Source of the DNA: Pseudomonas sp. NKUCC02_KPG
GTDB lineage: Bacteria; Pseudomonadota; Gammaproteobacteria; Pseudomonadales; Pseudomonadaceae
NCBI RefSeq assembly: GCF_019345465.1
Contig: NZ_JAHKRC010000005.1
Location: forward strand, 62,001-126,000
Direction: 5' to 3'
DNA length: 64,000 nt
Shown here: positions 28,004 to 37,592 of the stretch, one piece after another
Numbering within the stretch: position 1 is the stretch's first letter
Layout: the number at the start of each line of letters is the position of its first letter
The notes under the pieces: generated by a model
Told to the model about the DNA's origin: nothing
What the model saw: the letters and a program-made list of their open reading frames with translations, nothing else
Databases searched by the model: none
Translations under genes and position numbers: made by a program

Positions 28004-29625
28004 CAGACTTTGAAGCGCGAAACGCCGCTGCGCAGCCCGACGGCAACCTGACTGAGTTCGTCGATCGCAAAGCTGGCCTGGCGCAAGGACTCGACGGTCT
28101 GGCTGCTGGCATCACCCAGTTGTACCAGCGCGAGGTTGATCTGCTCGGCACCCGTGGCCTGAGCCTGCATGCCCTCATTGACCATCAGCACACGCGGCGC
28201 AAGGGCCTGGACCTGATGGATGATTTGCGACAATTGCTCGCCCACCTGCTGCACCTCGGACATGCCGCGACGCACCTCTTCAGAAAACTTGTCCATGCCC
28301 ATTACGCCTGCAGAGACCGCCGACTGAATTTCGCGCACCATCTGCTCGATATCGTAAGTGGCCACAGCGGTCTGGTCAGCCAAACGCCGGACTTCCGTGG
28401 CGACCACGGCGAAACCACGGCCATATTCACCGGCTTTTTCAGCTTCGATGGCGGCGTTGAGCGACAACAGGTTGGTCTGGTCGGCCACTTTGACGATGGT
28501 CACGACCACCTGATTAATGTTGCCGGCCTTCTCGTTGAGGATGGCCAGCTTGGCATTGACCAGATCGGCGGCGCCCATGACCGAGTGCATGGTTTCTTCC
28601 ATGCGGGCCAGGCCTTGCTGCCCGGAACCGGCCAGTATCGAAGCCTGATCCGCTGCCGAAGTCACTTCGGTCATGGTGCGCACCAGGTCACGGGACGTGG
28701 CTGCAATTTCACGGGACGTGGCGCCGATCTCGGTAGTGGTCGCAGCGGTCTCAGTGGCCGTGGCCTGTTGCTGCTTGGAGGTGGCGGCGATTTCAGTGAC
28801 CGAGGTGGTGACCTGCACCGAAGAGCGCTGGGCTTGGGATACCAGCGAAGTCAGCTCCGCCATCATGTCGTTAAAGCCGGTTTCAACTGCACCGAACTCG
28901 TCCTTGCGCTCCAGGTTCAAGCGCGAGCTCAAGTCACCGGAGCGCATGACTTCGAGAATCGAAACGATGCGCTGCATCGGCGACATGATCGCCTGCAGCA
29001 ACAGGAAGCCACACAGCGCCGCGGCCAGTACGGCAATCACCAGCGAAACAATCATGCTGATCTTGGCAGTCATTACCGCTTGACCAATGTTGTCGGTTGC
29101 AAGAACAGCGGACTCGCGATTGCCATCGATAATATCGTTGAGGGCCTTGCGTCCAGCCATCCAGGCCGGGGCAAGTTCCTCGCCAAGCACCTTGTGGGCC
29201 TGTGCAAAGTCCTTGTTCTGATACAGGTCCAGAACCTTCGCCAACACCAGGCCGTATTCCTCATGAAGACGTACGAAGCTCTCGTAGTGAGCGTTGTCGT
29301 CACCTTCAAAAATGGTGCTGCGATAGTTCTTCAGTTCCCTGTTCAAGCGGTCTTCGTAATTGGCGTACAGCTTTTGGTCTTCGTTGGTCAGATCACGCTG
29401 GTTGAGCGAACCCACCAGTTCCAGGGTCAAGACATAGCTGTCGACCCAGGCACTGCGAATCATCGAGCTGTAATAAACCCCGGGGATCGAGTCGGTTTGC
29501 ACCTTCTCTTCGCTGCTTTGGATTGAGAGCAGGCGCGAGTAAGACGCCACAACCATCAGCAACATAATGGCGATGATTACAGCAAAGCTCGCCAAGATGC
29601 GTTGGCGTAACGTCCAGTTCTTCAC
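28003..29625 (-). CDS. wspA: Methyl-accepting receptor WspA
   Basis: 540 aa sensor for surface contact. First membrane helix near 10-30, periplasmic four-helix domain (about 35-185), second helix near 190-215, HAMP (about 215-270), then a long Ala/Thr/Glu-rich signalling coil with the tip NLLSLNAAIEAEKAGEYGRGFAVVATEVRRLA. I chose the GTG at 29625 (VKNWTLRQRI) because a GAGGA site precedes it and the length then fits known WspA. Confidence 0.94.
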   Translation of the reverse strand: MKNWTLRQRILASFAVIIAIMLLMVVASYSRLLSIQSSEEKVQTDSIPGVYYSSMIRSAWVDSYVLTLELVGSLNQRDLTNEDQKLYANYEDRLNRELKNYRSTIFEGDDNAHYESFVRLHEEYGLVLAKVLDLYQNKDFAQAHKVLGEELAPAWMAGRKALNDIIDGNRESAVLATDNIGQAVMTAKISMIVSLVIAVLAAALCGFLLLQAIMSPMQRIVSILEVMRSGDLSSRLNLERKDEFGAVETGFNDMMAELTSLVSQAQRSSVQVTTSVTEIAATSKQQQATATETAATTTEIGATSREIAATSRDLVRTMTEVTSAADQASILAGSGQQGLARMEETMHSVMGAADLVNAKLAILNEKAGNINQVVVTIVKVADQTNLLSLNAAIEAEKAGEYGRGFAVVATEVRRLADQTAVATYDIEQMVREIQSAVSAGVMGMDKFSEEVRRGMSEVQQVGEQLSQIIHQVQALAPRVLMVNEGMQAQATGAEQINLALVQLGDASSQTVESLRQASFAIDELSQVAVGLRSGVSRFKV

Positions 29626-29903
29626 AGTCGATCCTCGGGAGCCATTCAAATGAAGGCGAGTATAGCCGAGGGTACGCAAGGATTCGTACAGACGTTGAGA
29701 CAGATCTCACAGCAACAAACAAAAAAGCCTACGCATAAAAACAGACTAAATAAGTAGGAGATCACAAATTGTGCTCAATCTGTGGGAGCGGGCTTGCTCG
29801 CGATTCAGGCGACGCGGTGGATCTGGCAAACCGCGTTGTTTTCATCGCGAGCAAGCGCGCTCCCGCAGGTCAGATGTCACTCATACAACCCGGGGGTTGC
29901 CAG
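29626..29903. other. wspA upstream region and REP
   Basis: 278 bases. The right part is a REP doublet (29782-29867). The left part, next to wspA, should hold its promoter, but I see no convincing consensus -35/-10. An inverted pair CCTAC/GTAGG lies near 29729-29757. Confidence 0.4.
29782..29867. repeat. REP doublet, GTGGGAGCGGGCTTGCTCGCG family
   Basis: GTGGGAGCGGGCTTGCTCGCGA faces TCGCGAGCAAGCGCGCTCCCGC in inverted orientation. The same family occurs at 33816-33902 and 47935-48021. Confidence 0.85.
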
Positions 29904-31574
29904 TCAAAACATCAGGGCATTGGTCAGGTCACCCATCGGCGTCTGTCCGCGCGCTTTCATTGCATCGTCACGCTGTTTGAGCCCATCAAGGACTTCCAGC
30001 CCGTGCACGCGGGTGATCAGGCGAAGGATCGAAGCAGTGTCATACACCGTGTGATCCACCGTCCCCTTGCGTGCGAAGGGTGATACCACCAAGGCAGGAA
30101 TTCGCGTACCCGGCCCCCAACGGTCCCCCTTGGGCGGTGCAACGTGATCCCACCAGCCACCGTTCTCGTCCACCGTGAGCACTACCACCATGTTTTTCCA
30201 TTGAGGGCTGTTACGCAGCACCTTGAGTGTGCGGTCGAGATGGCGATCACCGGCGGCCACATCGGCATAGCCCGCGTGCAGGTTGAGGTTGCCCTGGGGC
30301 TTGTAAAAGCTCACTGCGGGCAGTTTTCCGGCTTCGGCGTCGGCCAGAAAGCGGTTGGTGGTCGCCTCGTCGCCCAGGCCACCGTCGCGCAGCCGCTTGT
30401 TGCGCTCTGCCGGGTTGTGCGGGCCTTGTCGCTCGAAGTAGTTGAACGGCTGATGGTGGTACTGGAAGTTAGGGATCCTGGGGAGGCTTTCAGACCCTTT
30501 ATACTGCTCCAGCGTGGCCTGCCAGGCGCCAGCGTACCAGGCCCAGTCGATGTTCTTTTTACTCAGCTTGTCGCCAATATGCTCGTGGCTTTGTGGCACC
30601 AGCACACTGGGCAGGTCGGGCTTGGCGTAGTCCGGTCGTTCAGGGTCGCGAATCCAGGTCGGCCAGTAGGGCGGGGCCATTGTGTTCACCGCGAAGCCGT
30701 CCGGCGTCAGGGCGCTGGGGCCGAACTGAGGAGCACCGGTCATGGCGCTGGCCGGGGACTTGCCCAGGGGTTTGAGGCGCGTGCCGGTGGGATCATCACC
30801 TTGCAACACCGCGATCTGGGCCTCGGCCACTGAGGTGTTCGCGTTGGGATAGAACGGCACGGTGGCGCTGATCAGGTACTGGTGGTTGAGAAACGAGCCA
30901 CCAAAGGCGCCCTGGAAGAAGTTGTCACACAGCACGAACTCACGGGCAACGTCCCACAGACGCAGGGAATACTGGGACTGGGCGTAATAGCCCATGGTGA
31001 ACCCACCGGAGTCTCCCCAGGCAACGAACTGATCATTCTTGCCGTCATTGATCTGCATCTGGTTCTGATAGAACACGTGCCACAAGTCGCGGGTGATCAG
31101 GTTGAGCGGCAGGTCTTCCTGATTCGGCCCCTTCAGGGCGAAGGGGGCATTGGGCAGGTTTTCCTGGAACTGCACACCCGGGGCATAGGTCACGCCATCG
31201 ACCGTCTGCGGCCCCACTTGCAGCACCCCGCCCCAGGCTGGCGGCAAGGTCTGCAACAGGCTGCCATCGCGGTCGCGTTGCTGATAGTCGGCGGGCTTGA
31301 GTGCCGACAACGGTTTTTCTACACCCGGAAAGTTGGCGAACAGGTTGTTGAAACTGCGGTTCTCGGCATAGATCACCACGATGGTCTTGACCTGTTCGTG
31401 GAGCTTTTTGTCCAGCTCGACCGGGGACAATGGCTGCGGATTGGTGGGAGCGTCGTGCTCAAAACCGCCACAAGCGCTCAAGGTGGCCGCTCCTGCGCCC
31501 ATTGCCGCAGCACCGGCCAGGAAACGACGGCGGCTGCTATCGACCTGGAGAGCCTTGTCTTTCTCGTCACTCAT
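29904..31574 (-). CDS. Tat-exported phosphoesterase (AcpA/phospholipase C superfamily)
   Basis: 556 aa. The twin-arginine signal SSRRRFLAGAAAMGAG (about 14-29) also has LSAC, so it may be a lipoprotein or a Tat-secreted protein. The mature part has hallmarks of the phosphoesterase family shared by phospholipase C and Francisella AcpA: YAENRSFNNLF near residue 75, LTVDENGGWWDHVAPP and PALVVSPFARKGTVDHTVYD near the C-terminus. Likely a periplasmic or secreted phosphatase; substrate unknown. It is a single-gene unit. Confidence 0.88.
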   Translation of the reverse strand: MSDEKDKALQVDSSRRRFLAGAAAMGAGAATLSACGGFEHDAPTNPQPLSPVELDKKLHEQVKTIVVIYAENRSFNNLFANFPGVEKPLSALKPADYQQRDRDGSLLQTLPPAWGGVLQVGPQTVDGVTYAPGVQFQENLPNAPFALKGPNQEDLPLNLITRDLWHVFYQNQMQINDGKNDQFVAWGDSGGFTMGYYAQSQYSLRLWDVAREFVLCDNFFQGAFGGSFLNHQYLISATVPFYPNANTSVAEAQIAVLQGDDPTGTRLKPLGKSPASAMTGAPQFGPSALTPDGFAVNTMAPPYWPTWIRDPERPDYAKPDLPSVLVPQSHEHIGDKLSKKNIDWAWYAGAWQATLEQYKGSESLPRIPNFQYHHQPFNYFERQGPHNPAERNKRLRDGGLGDEATTNRFLADAEAGKLPAVSFYKPQGNLNLHAGYADVAAGDRHLDRTLKVLRNSPQWKNMVVVLTVDENGGWWDHVAPPKGDRWGPGTRIPALVVSPFARKGTVDHTVYDTASILRLITRVHGLEVLDGLKQRDDAMKARGQTPMGDLTNALMF

Positions 31575-31700
31575 TACACATTCCTGATCAAACGTAACAA
31601 AATGTTTCTTGCGGGCACGCTATCAGGGGATTATGACGAGGAAGTGGCAACGGTTCGAAGAAAAGAACCACGAATTGGCTCGTGTGGTGTTTTCACACAT

Positions 31701-31733
31701 AAAAAACGCCCCGGACCATTGCGGACCGGGGCG
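31701..31733 (-). terminator. Intrinsic terminator after the DUF533 gene
   Basis: CGCCCCGG (31707-31714) pairs with CCGGGGCG (31726-31733). Six A's at 31701-31706 give a T run on the minus strand. Confidence 0.88.
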
Positions 31734-31783
31734 CTGAAAAAAACATGGGGTGAAGCCTGCCCCCATAGGGCTGCAGAAGGACT

Positions 31784-32503
31784 TTAGCTGCTCGCCTGCT
31801 TGACCTGAGCTTCGAGCTCAAGCTTGAGGCCCGGGTCAAGCTTGAGCTGTTTGGCCAGTTCTTCCAGGTAGGCACGCTCCATGAAGTGCTCTTCATCCAC
31901 CAGGATCAGGCTGGCGATATACATTTCGGCGGCTATTTCCGGGGTGCTGGCAGCACTGGCCACTTCGGCAGGGTCCAGGGGTTTGTTCAGCTCGGCCTGC
32001 AGCCATTGCCGCAGTGCAGGGTCGCCGTTGAGTTTGCTGAGTTCGCCCTCGATCAACTGGCGCTCGCGCTCATCCACATGACCATCGGCCTTGGCGGCCG
32101 CTACCAGGGCTTTGAGAATCGCCTGGCTGTGTTGCTCAACCTGTGGCGCCGGTACTCGGTCAATGGTTTGCGGCTCGGTTTGCGGTGCAGTGCCCTGGCT
32201 GGCCTGCCAGTTGCCGTAGGCCTTGTAGGCCAGCACGCCCAGGGCGGCCAGACCGCCGTAAGTCAGAGCTTGCCCGCCATATTTGCGCGCACTCTTGTTA
32301 CCCAGCAGCAGGCCCAGTGCACTGGCCGCCAGTGCGCCGCCACCGGCACCTGAAAGCAAGCCGCCCAGCCCACCGGAACCCCCCAGCAGCCCGCCCAACC
32401 CACCTTTTCCGGCACTGGAAGCGTTGCCTTGAGCGCCGGCTTTCTTCTCCAGCATTTGCTGGCCGGATTTCAGTAACTGATCAAGCAATCCACGGGTACT
32501 CAT
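31784..32503 (-). CDS. DUF533 / TerB-like membrane protein
   Basis: 239 aa, resembling E. coli YebE. A glycine-rich stretch (GGLGGLLGGSGGLGGLL, about 30-60) precedes a possible membrane segment (GGQALTYGGLAALGVLAYKAYG). The C-terminal helical TerB-like domain has AAAKADGHVDERERQLIEGEL and AEMYIASLILVDEEHFMERAYLEELA. The ATG at 32503 was chosen because GAGAGG lies 6 bases before it. Role unknown; the family is linked to envelope stress in enterics. Confidence 0.82.
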   Translation of the reverse strand: MSTRGLLDQLLKSGQQMLEKKAGAQGNASSAGKGGLGGLLGGSGGLGGLLSGAGGGALAASALGLLLGNKSARKYGGQALTYGGLAALGVLAYKAYGNWQASQGTAPQTEPQTIDRVPAPQVEQHSQAILKALVAAAKADGHVDERERQLIEGELSKLNGDPALRQWLQAELNKPLDPAEVASAASTPEIAAEMYIASLILVDEEHFMERAYLEELAKQLKLDPGLKLELEAQVKQASS

Positions 32504-32583
32504 ACGCAGCCTCTCGCAACAGGGTTCAAGGGAAGCCACAAAGCCCGCCAAACAGGCGGGCTTGTGGTGGAAACAGACGCGTT

Positions 32584-33690
32584 TCAGTCACGCAAGTCAG
32601 ACTCATGAATCGGTTGGTCACGGTGGGTGGCACGCTGGTACTGGGCAGGCCACGTGGCCTTTTTGCCACCCAGGTCATCATCGGCGTGCAACGGCCAATA
32701 CGGATCACGCAACAGCTCGCGAGCCAGCAGAATCAGATTGGCCTGACCGGTGCGCAGAATATGTTCGGCCTGAGCAGGCTCGGTGATCATCCCCACCGTG
32801 CCGGTGGCGATGCAGGCCTCTTTGCGCACGCGCTCGGCAAAACGGGTCTGGTAACCCGGCCCCACCGGAATTTCGGCATTGGCCGCCGTTCCGCCTGAGG
32901 AGACGTCGATCAGGTCGACACCCAACGCCTTGAGGCGTCGTGCCAGCTCAACGGTTTCGTCGGGGTTCCAGCCGTCTTCGACCCAGTCGGTGGCCGACAC
33001 TCGCACAAACAGCGGCAACTCTTGTGGCCACACCCCGCGCACGGCCTCGGTGACTTCCAGCACCAGGCGAATGCGGTTTTCGAAGGAGCCACCGTACTGG
33101 TCTCGCCGCTGATTGCTCAGTGGCGAAAGGAATTGATGCAACAGGTAGCCGTGGGCAGCGTGCACCTCAACCACCGAAAAGCCCGCTTCCAGCGCCCGCT
33201 TGGCGGCATCGACGAAAGCCTGGATCACATCCTGTATCTGGGCTTCGTCCAATTGTGTCGGCGCGGTGTGTTGCGGATCGAAAGCAATCGGTGAAGGTCC
33301 GACGGGCACCCAGCCGCCCTCCTCCACTTTGACGCTGCCATGCTTGCCCAGCCACGGACGATGGGTACTGGCCTTGCGCCCGGCATGGGCCAACTGAATA
33401 CCGGCCACCGCACCTTGTGCCCGAATAAAGCGGGTGATGCGCTGCAGGGGTTCGATCTGTTCGTCGTTCCACAAGCCAAGGTCCTGGGCGGTGATTCGCC
33501 CTTCAGGGCTTACGGCGGTGGCTTCGGTAAAAATCAGTCCGGCGCCGCCTACGGCACGGCTGCCCAGATGGACCAGATGCCAGTCATTGGCCAGTCCGTC
33601 GACACTGGAGTACTGGCACATGGGAGAGACCGCAATGCGGTTAAGAAGGGTCAGTTGTCGCAGAGTGTAGGGCTCGAGCAGCAGACTCAT
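32584..33690 (-). CDS. Old Yellow Enzyme (YqjM/XenA-like ene-reductase)
   Basis: FMN-dependent NAD(P)H oxidoreductase reducing activated C=C bonds or nitro/enone compounds. 368 aa TIM barrel. Diagnostic for the thermophilic-like/YqjM class: SPMCQYS with Cys25 and Tyr27, and HAAHGYLLHQFLSP with the substrate-binding His177 and His180. FMN-phosphate loop near the C-terminus (TGQANLILLARELLRDPYW). Stands alone between the DUF533 gene and a REP. XenA and NamA are close names, but the physiological substrate is unknown. Confidence 0.88.
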   Translation of the reverse strand: MSLLLEPYTLRQLTLLNRIAVSPMCQYSSVDGLANDWHLVHLGSRAVGGAGLIFTEATAVSPEGRITAQDLGLWNDEQIEPLQRITRFIRAQGAVAGIQLAHAGRKASTHRPWLGKHGSVKVEEGGWVPVGPSPIAFDPQHTAPTQLDEAQIQDVIQAFVDAAKRALEAGFSVVEVHAAHGYLLHQFLSPLSNQRRDQYGGSFENRIRLVLEVTEAVRGVWPQELPLFVRVSATDWVEDGWNPDETVELARRLKALGVDLIDVSSGGTAANAEIPVGPGYQTRFAERVRKEACIATGTVGMITEPAQAEHILRTGQANLILLARELLRDPYWPLHADDDLGGKKATWPAQYQRATHRDQPIHESDLRD

Positions 33691-33815
33691 GGGTCACCTC
33701 TAATTCCAGTGGGTAGGCTCCAAGTACTTCTAGAGACTAGTCGACAACACTGGATGAGGGCGAGTTCAAATCGCACAGGGCAGGAGTAAATTTCCTGTAC
33801 GAGTAACCCGTTTTT

Positions 33816-33902
33816 TGTGGGAGCGGGCTTGCTCGCGATACAAGCGCCGCGACCTGTCAGACAACCCGGGGAGATGTTATCGCGAGCAAGCCCGCTCCCA
33901 CA
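33816..33902. repeat. REP doublet, GTGGGAGCGGGCTTGCTCGCG family
   Basis: TGTGGGAGCGGGCTTGCTCG faces CGAGCAAGCCCGCTCCCACA with a 30-40 base spacer. It lies just after the recJ stop codon and may mark the transcript end. Confidence 0.88.
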
Positions 33903-33920
33903 AAGGGGGGACTGGAGGTA

Positions 33921-35630
33921 TTAACGTGGTTCGATATGGGCAATCATCAGTTGCACGGTTTCGTTGCCGCGAAACTCGTTGAGGTCGAGTTTGTAGGCCA
34001 GCTCAACCCAGCGAATGGTCGGGTTCGGCCACACTTCGCGATCGACCCCGAAGGCAATGCCGTCGAGCTTCACACTGCCGCATTCAGTTTTGAGCACCAC
34101 TTTCAAATGCCGCTCGCCAACGATGCGCTGCTCAACCAACTGGAACACCCCGTGAAACAACGGTTCCGGGAAGTGCTGCCCCCACGGCCCGGCATTGCGC
34201 AGGGCCCGCGCCAGCTCCAGGTGAAACTCTTCAACTGCCAGGCTGCCGTCGGACAACATACGCCCGGTGAGGTCCTCTTCACGCAGTTGACGTCGGACTT
34301 CGGCATCAAATGCCTGAGAGAACAGCGTGAAGTTGGCCTCGGGCAAGGTCAATCCGGCCGCCATCGCATGGCCGCCGTATTTACTGATCAAGTCCGGATG
34401 CTGGGCGGCCACTACGCTGAGTGCGTCGCGGATATGAAAACCCTGAACCGAACGCCCCGACCCCTTGAGCATGCCGTCGCCTGCATCGGCAAAGGCGAAG
34501 GTTGGGCGGAAGTAACGCTCCTTGAGGCGCGAAGCCAGAATCCCGATCACCCCCTGGTGCCACTCAGGATCAAACAGACACAGGCCAAACGGCATGCTGT
34601 CGATTGTCAGATCCTTGAGTTGGGCCAGCGCTTCACGCTGCATACCCTGCTCGATGGACTTTCGGTCCTGGTTCATCTCGTCCAGTTGCGCGGCCATTTC
34701 CCGAGCCGCATTGGCGTCATCGGTCAGCAGGCACTCGATGCCCAGGCTCATGTCGTCCAGTCGCCCGGCGGCGTTCAGGCGCGGCCCCAGGATAAAGCCC
34801 AGATCGGTCGAGGTGATTTTTGAGTGATCGCGCTTGGCCACTTCCAAAATGGCCTTCAGCCCCGGACGCGCGCGCCCGGCACGGATTCGCTCAAGCCCTT
34901 GATGCACCAGAATCCGGTTGTTGGCATCCAGCGGCACCACGTCCGCCACACTGCCCAATGCCACCAGGTCCAGCAACTCGGCGATGTTCGGCGCCTTGCT
35001 GTCCTGGTACCAGCCCAGGCTGTTCAAGCGCGCACGCAAGGCGATCAGTACGTAAAAGATGACCCCGACCCCCGCCAGCGCTTTGCTGGGGAATTCGCAG
35101 CCGGGCTGGTTGGGGTTGACGATGGCATCCGCTGCCGGCAGTTCGTTGCCCGGCAAGTGGTGGTCGGTAACCAGCACGCTCAATCCGGCTTTTTTGGCCG
35201 CGGCCACGCCTTCAATACTGGAGATCCCGTTGTCGACCGTAATCAGCAACTGCGGGGTACGCGTCAGCGCGACTTCGACGATTTCCGGGGTCAGGCCGTA
35301 GCCGTATTCAAAGCGGTTGGGCACCAGATAATCGACATGGGCCGCCCCCAGCAAACGCAAGCCCAGCATGCCCACCGTACTGGCCGTAGCCCCGTCGGCG
35401 TCAAAGTCGCCCACGATCAGAATGCGCTGGCGCTGCTCGAGCGCCACCACCAGCAAATCCACGGCCGCATCGATGCCCTTGAGCTGCTGGTACGGGATAA
35501 GTCGCGCCAGACTTTTGTCCAGCTCAGCTTGCGACTGCACACCCCGTGCCGCGTAGAGACGCGTCAGCAGGGTTGGCATTTCGCCCAAAAAAGGCAGGGT
35601 TTGAGGCAGTGGACGAGGTTCGATGCGCAT
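33921..35630 (-). CDS. recJ: Single-stranded-DNA exonuclease RecJ
   Basis: 5'-3' exonuclease used in recombination and mismatch repair. 569 aa. DHH-family metal motifs: DFDADG at 75-80, VDNG near 132, and TDHH at 155-158. Downstream are the DHHA1 domain with KYGGHAMAAGLT and the RecJ OB-fold. Same order (recJ beside YaeQ) as P. aeruginosa. Confidence 0.96.
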   Translation of the reverse strand: MRIEPRPLPQTLPFLGEMPTLLTRLYAARGVQSQAELDKSLARLIPYQQLKGIDAAVDLLVVALEQRQRILIVGDFDADGATASTVGMLGLRLLGAAHVDYLVPNRFEYGYGLTPEIVEVALTRTPQLLITVDNGISSIEGVAAAKKAGLSVLVTDHHLPGNELPAADAIVNPNQPGCEFPSKALAGVGVIFYVLIALRARLNSLGWYQDSKAPNIAELLDLVALGSVADVVPLDANNRILVHQGLERIRAGRARPGLKAILEVAKRDHSKITSTDLGFILGPRLNAAGRLDDMSLGIECLLTDDANAAREMAAQLDEMNQDRKSIEQGMQREALAQLKDLTIDSMPFGLCLFDPEWHQGVIGILASRLKERYFRPTFAFADAGDGMLKGSGRSVQGFHIRDALSVVAAQHPDLISKYGGHAMAAGLTLPEANFTLFSQAFDAEVRRQLREEDLTGRMLSDGSLAVEEFHLELARALRNAGPWGQHFPEPLFHGVFQLVEQRIVGERHLKVVLKTECGSVKLDGIAFGVDREVWPNPTIRWVELAYKLDLNEFRGNETVQLMIAHIEPR

Positions 35631-35672
35631 AAGCGGGTGAAGAGTCTCTTGGTCGTAATAAAGTGGAGTGGC

Positions 35673-36215
35673 TTAGCCGCGTTCGCCTTGCAGCCACTGC
35701 AACTGCACTTCGTGCTGGCCGCGATCGTCGGTCACGAAGATAGTGCCTTCGCTGATCATGACATCCCACTTGATAACCCGTGGCATGTCTTTGGCCAGCA
35801 CTTCAAGAATCTCTTGCGGGACGGCAGCAATGTTGACGTTTTTCAGGTTTTTGATCGCCGGGATCACCTTGCCTTCCCACACACGCAAGCTGCCATAGGC
35901 CAGCAAACTGGTGCGCTCGGTACGGCGCGAGCACCAGGTCAGGCGGTCGGCGTCGGGCTGGCCAACTTCGATCCAGTGCAAAACACGGTCATCCAGGCTT
36001 TTTTCCCACAGAGCTGGTTCGTCTACATCAGACAGGCCACGACCAAAAGACAGATGCTCGTTGTACCAAAAGGCGTAGGCAAGAAGGCGCACGGTCATGC
36101 GTTCTTCGGTTTCCGAAGGATGACGGGCGATGGTCTGCTTGACGCTTTCATAAACCCCGCGATCGAGATCGGTCAGGTTGAGTTCAAACTTGTAGGTCGT
36201 GGACGGCTGTGCCAT
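35673..36215 (-). CDS. YaeQ family protein
   Basis: 180 aa, the family length. YaeQ proteins have a nuclease-like PD-(D/E)xK-related fold but no settled function. Starts MAQPSTTYKFELNLTDLDRGVYE, the usual family start, which is why I reject the longer frame to 36269. A DEPALWEKSLDDRVLHWIEVGQPDADRL segment near residue 75 is typical. Lies 42 bases upstream of recJ, likely co-transcribed. Confidence 0.9.
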   Translation of the reverse strand: MAQPSTTYKFELNLTDLDRGVYESVKQTIARHPSETEERMTVRLLAYAFWYNEHLSFGRGLSDVDEPALWEKSLDDRVLHWIEVGQPDADRLTWCSRRTERTSLLAYGSLRVWEGKVIPAIKNLKNVNIAAVPQEILEVLAKDMPRVIKWDVMISEGTIFVTDDRGQHEVQLQWLQGERG

Positions 36216-36350
36216 GAACGGGCTTCTTGATACTGAGAAAGGCGGCAAGTCTAACCGATACGCTGTCATTGAACGAATCGACCCGCTTCTTGCCAGCGAC
36301 CAGCTATGTTAAAAGGCTGTACTCGCTCGCCCCCAGGACAAGGATTCCAC

Positions 36351-37550
36351 ATGCCGCTTGCCACCAAACCCCTATCAGGCCTAAAGGTCGTCGAACTGGG
36401 CACTCTGATCGCGGGGCCTTTTGCATCGCGCATTTGCGCTGAGTTTGGCGCACAGGTGATCAAGGTCGAGTCCCCGGATGGTGGCGATCCTCTGCGAAAA
36501 TGGCGCAAGTTGTACGAAGGCACGTCGCTGTGGTGGTTCGTCCAGGCGCGCAACAAAAAATCCCTGACCCTGAACCTCAAGCATCCCGATGGCCTGGGCA
36601 TCCTCAAGGCCTTGCTGGCTGACGCCGATATCCTGATCGAAAACTTTCGCCCCGGCGTGCTCGAAAAACTGGGCCTGGGCTGGGATGTGCTGCATGCCCT
36701 GAACCCGAAACTGGTGATGGTGCGCCTGTCCGGCTTTGGCCAGACCGGCCCCATGAAAGACCAGCCGGGCTTTGGCGCGGTAGGCGAGTCCATGGGCGGG
36801 CTGCGCTACATCACCGGTTTTGAAGACCGCCCTCCGGTGCGAACCGGCATCTCCATTGGCGACTCGATTGCCGCGCTGTGGGGCGTCATTGGCGCCCTGA
36901 TGGCGTTGCGTCATCGCGAGGTCAACGGCGGGCAAGGCCAGGTGGTGGACGTAGCACTCTACGAGGCCATTTTTGCCATGATGGAGAGCATGGTCCCCGA
37001 ATTCGATGTGTTCGGTTTTATCCGCGAGCGCACGGGCAACATCATGCCGGGCATTACCCCGTCTTCGATTCATACCAGCCTGGACGGCAAGCACGTACAG
37101 ATCGGCGCCAACGGCGACGCTATCTTCAAGCGTTTCATGCACATCATTGGCCGTGACGACCTGGCGAATGATCCGGCACTGGCCAGCAACGATGGCCGTG
37201 ACGCCCGTCGTGATGAGCTGTATGGCGTGATTGACCGCTGGGTCGGCTCGCTGCCGCTTGAGACGGTGCTGGAGCAGTTGAGCACGGCGCAAGTCCCCGC
37301 CAGCCGCATTTTTTCAGCAGAAGACATGTTCACTGACCCGCAATTTCTGGCCCGTGAAATGTTTCTGCAAGCCAAGCTGCCTGACGGCAAAGACTTCAAA
37401 ATGCCCGGTATCGTGCCCAGGCTGTCCGAGACTCCCGGCTCGGCCGACTGGGTCGGGCCTGAGTTGGGCGCCCATAATCATGAGTTGTTGAGCGCGCTGG
37501 GCTACGACGCAGCAGCCATCGCCAACCTCAAGCAAGCGGGCGCCATTTAG
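36351..37550 (+). CDS. Class III CoA-transferase (CaiB/BaiF family)
   Basis: 399 aa, moves CoA between carboxylic acids. Family signatures: GLKVVELGTLIAGPFASRICAEFGAQVIKVE at the N-terminus, ENFRPGVLEKLGLG near 97-110, and Asp171 in GDS, the position of the catalytic aspartate. Start at 36351 follows AAGGA by 7 bases. Divergent from YaeQ. Substrate cannot be told from sequence. Confidence 0.88.
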   Translation: MPLATKPLSGLKVVELGTLIAGPFASRICAEFGAQVIKVESPDGGDPLRKWRKLYEGTSLWWFVQARNKKSLTLNLKHPDGLGILKALLADADILIENFRPGVLEKLGLGWDVLHALNPKLVMVRLSGFGQTGPMKDQPGFGAVGESMGGLRYITGFEDRPPVRTGISIGDSIAALWGVIGALMALRHREVNGGQGQVVDVALYEAIFAMMESMVPEFDVFGFIRERTGNIMPGITPSSIHTSLDGKHVQIGANGDAIFKRFMHIIGRDDLANDPALASNDGRDARRDELYGVIDRWVGSLPLETVLEQLSTAQVPASRIFSAEDMFTDPQFLAREMFLQAKLPDGKDFKMPGIVPRLSETPGSADWVGPELGAHNHELLSALGYDAAAIANLKQAGAI

Positions 37551-37592
37551 GCCCGTTGCCACGTTGAGTGGCAACCGAAGGAGATCAGCACG

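Noticed and set aside
28120..29526. Plus-strand open frame of 468 codons opposite wspA
   Set aside because: High Gly/His/Gln content reflects the Ala/Thr/Glu-rich coil on the other strand; wspA is certain.
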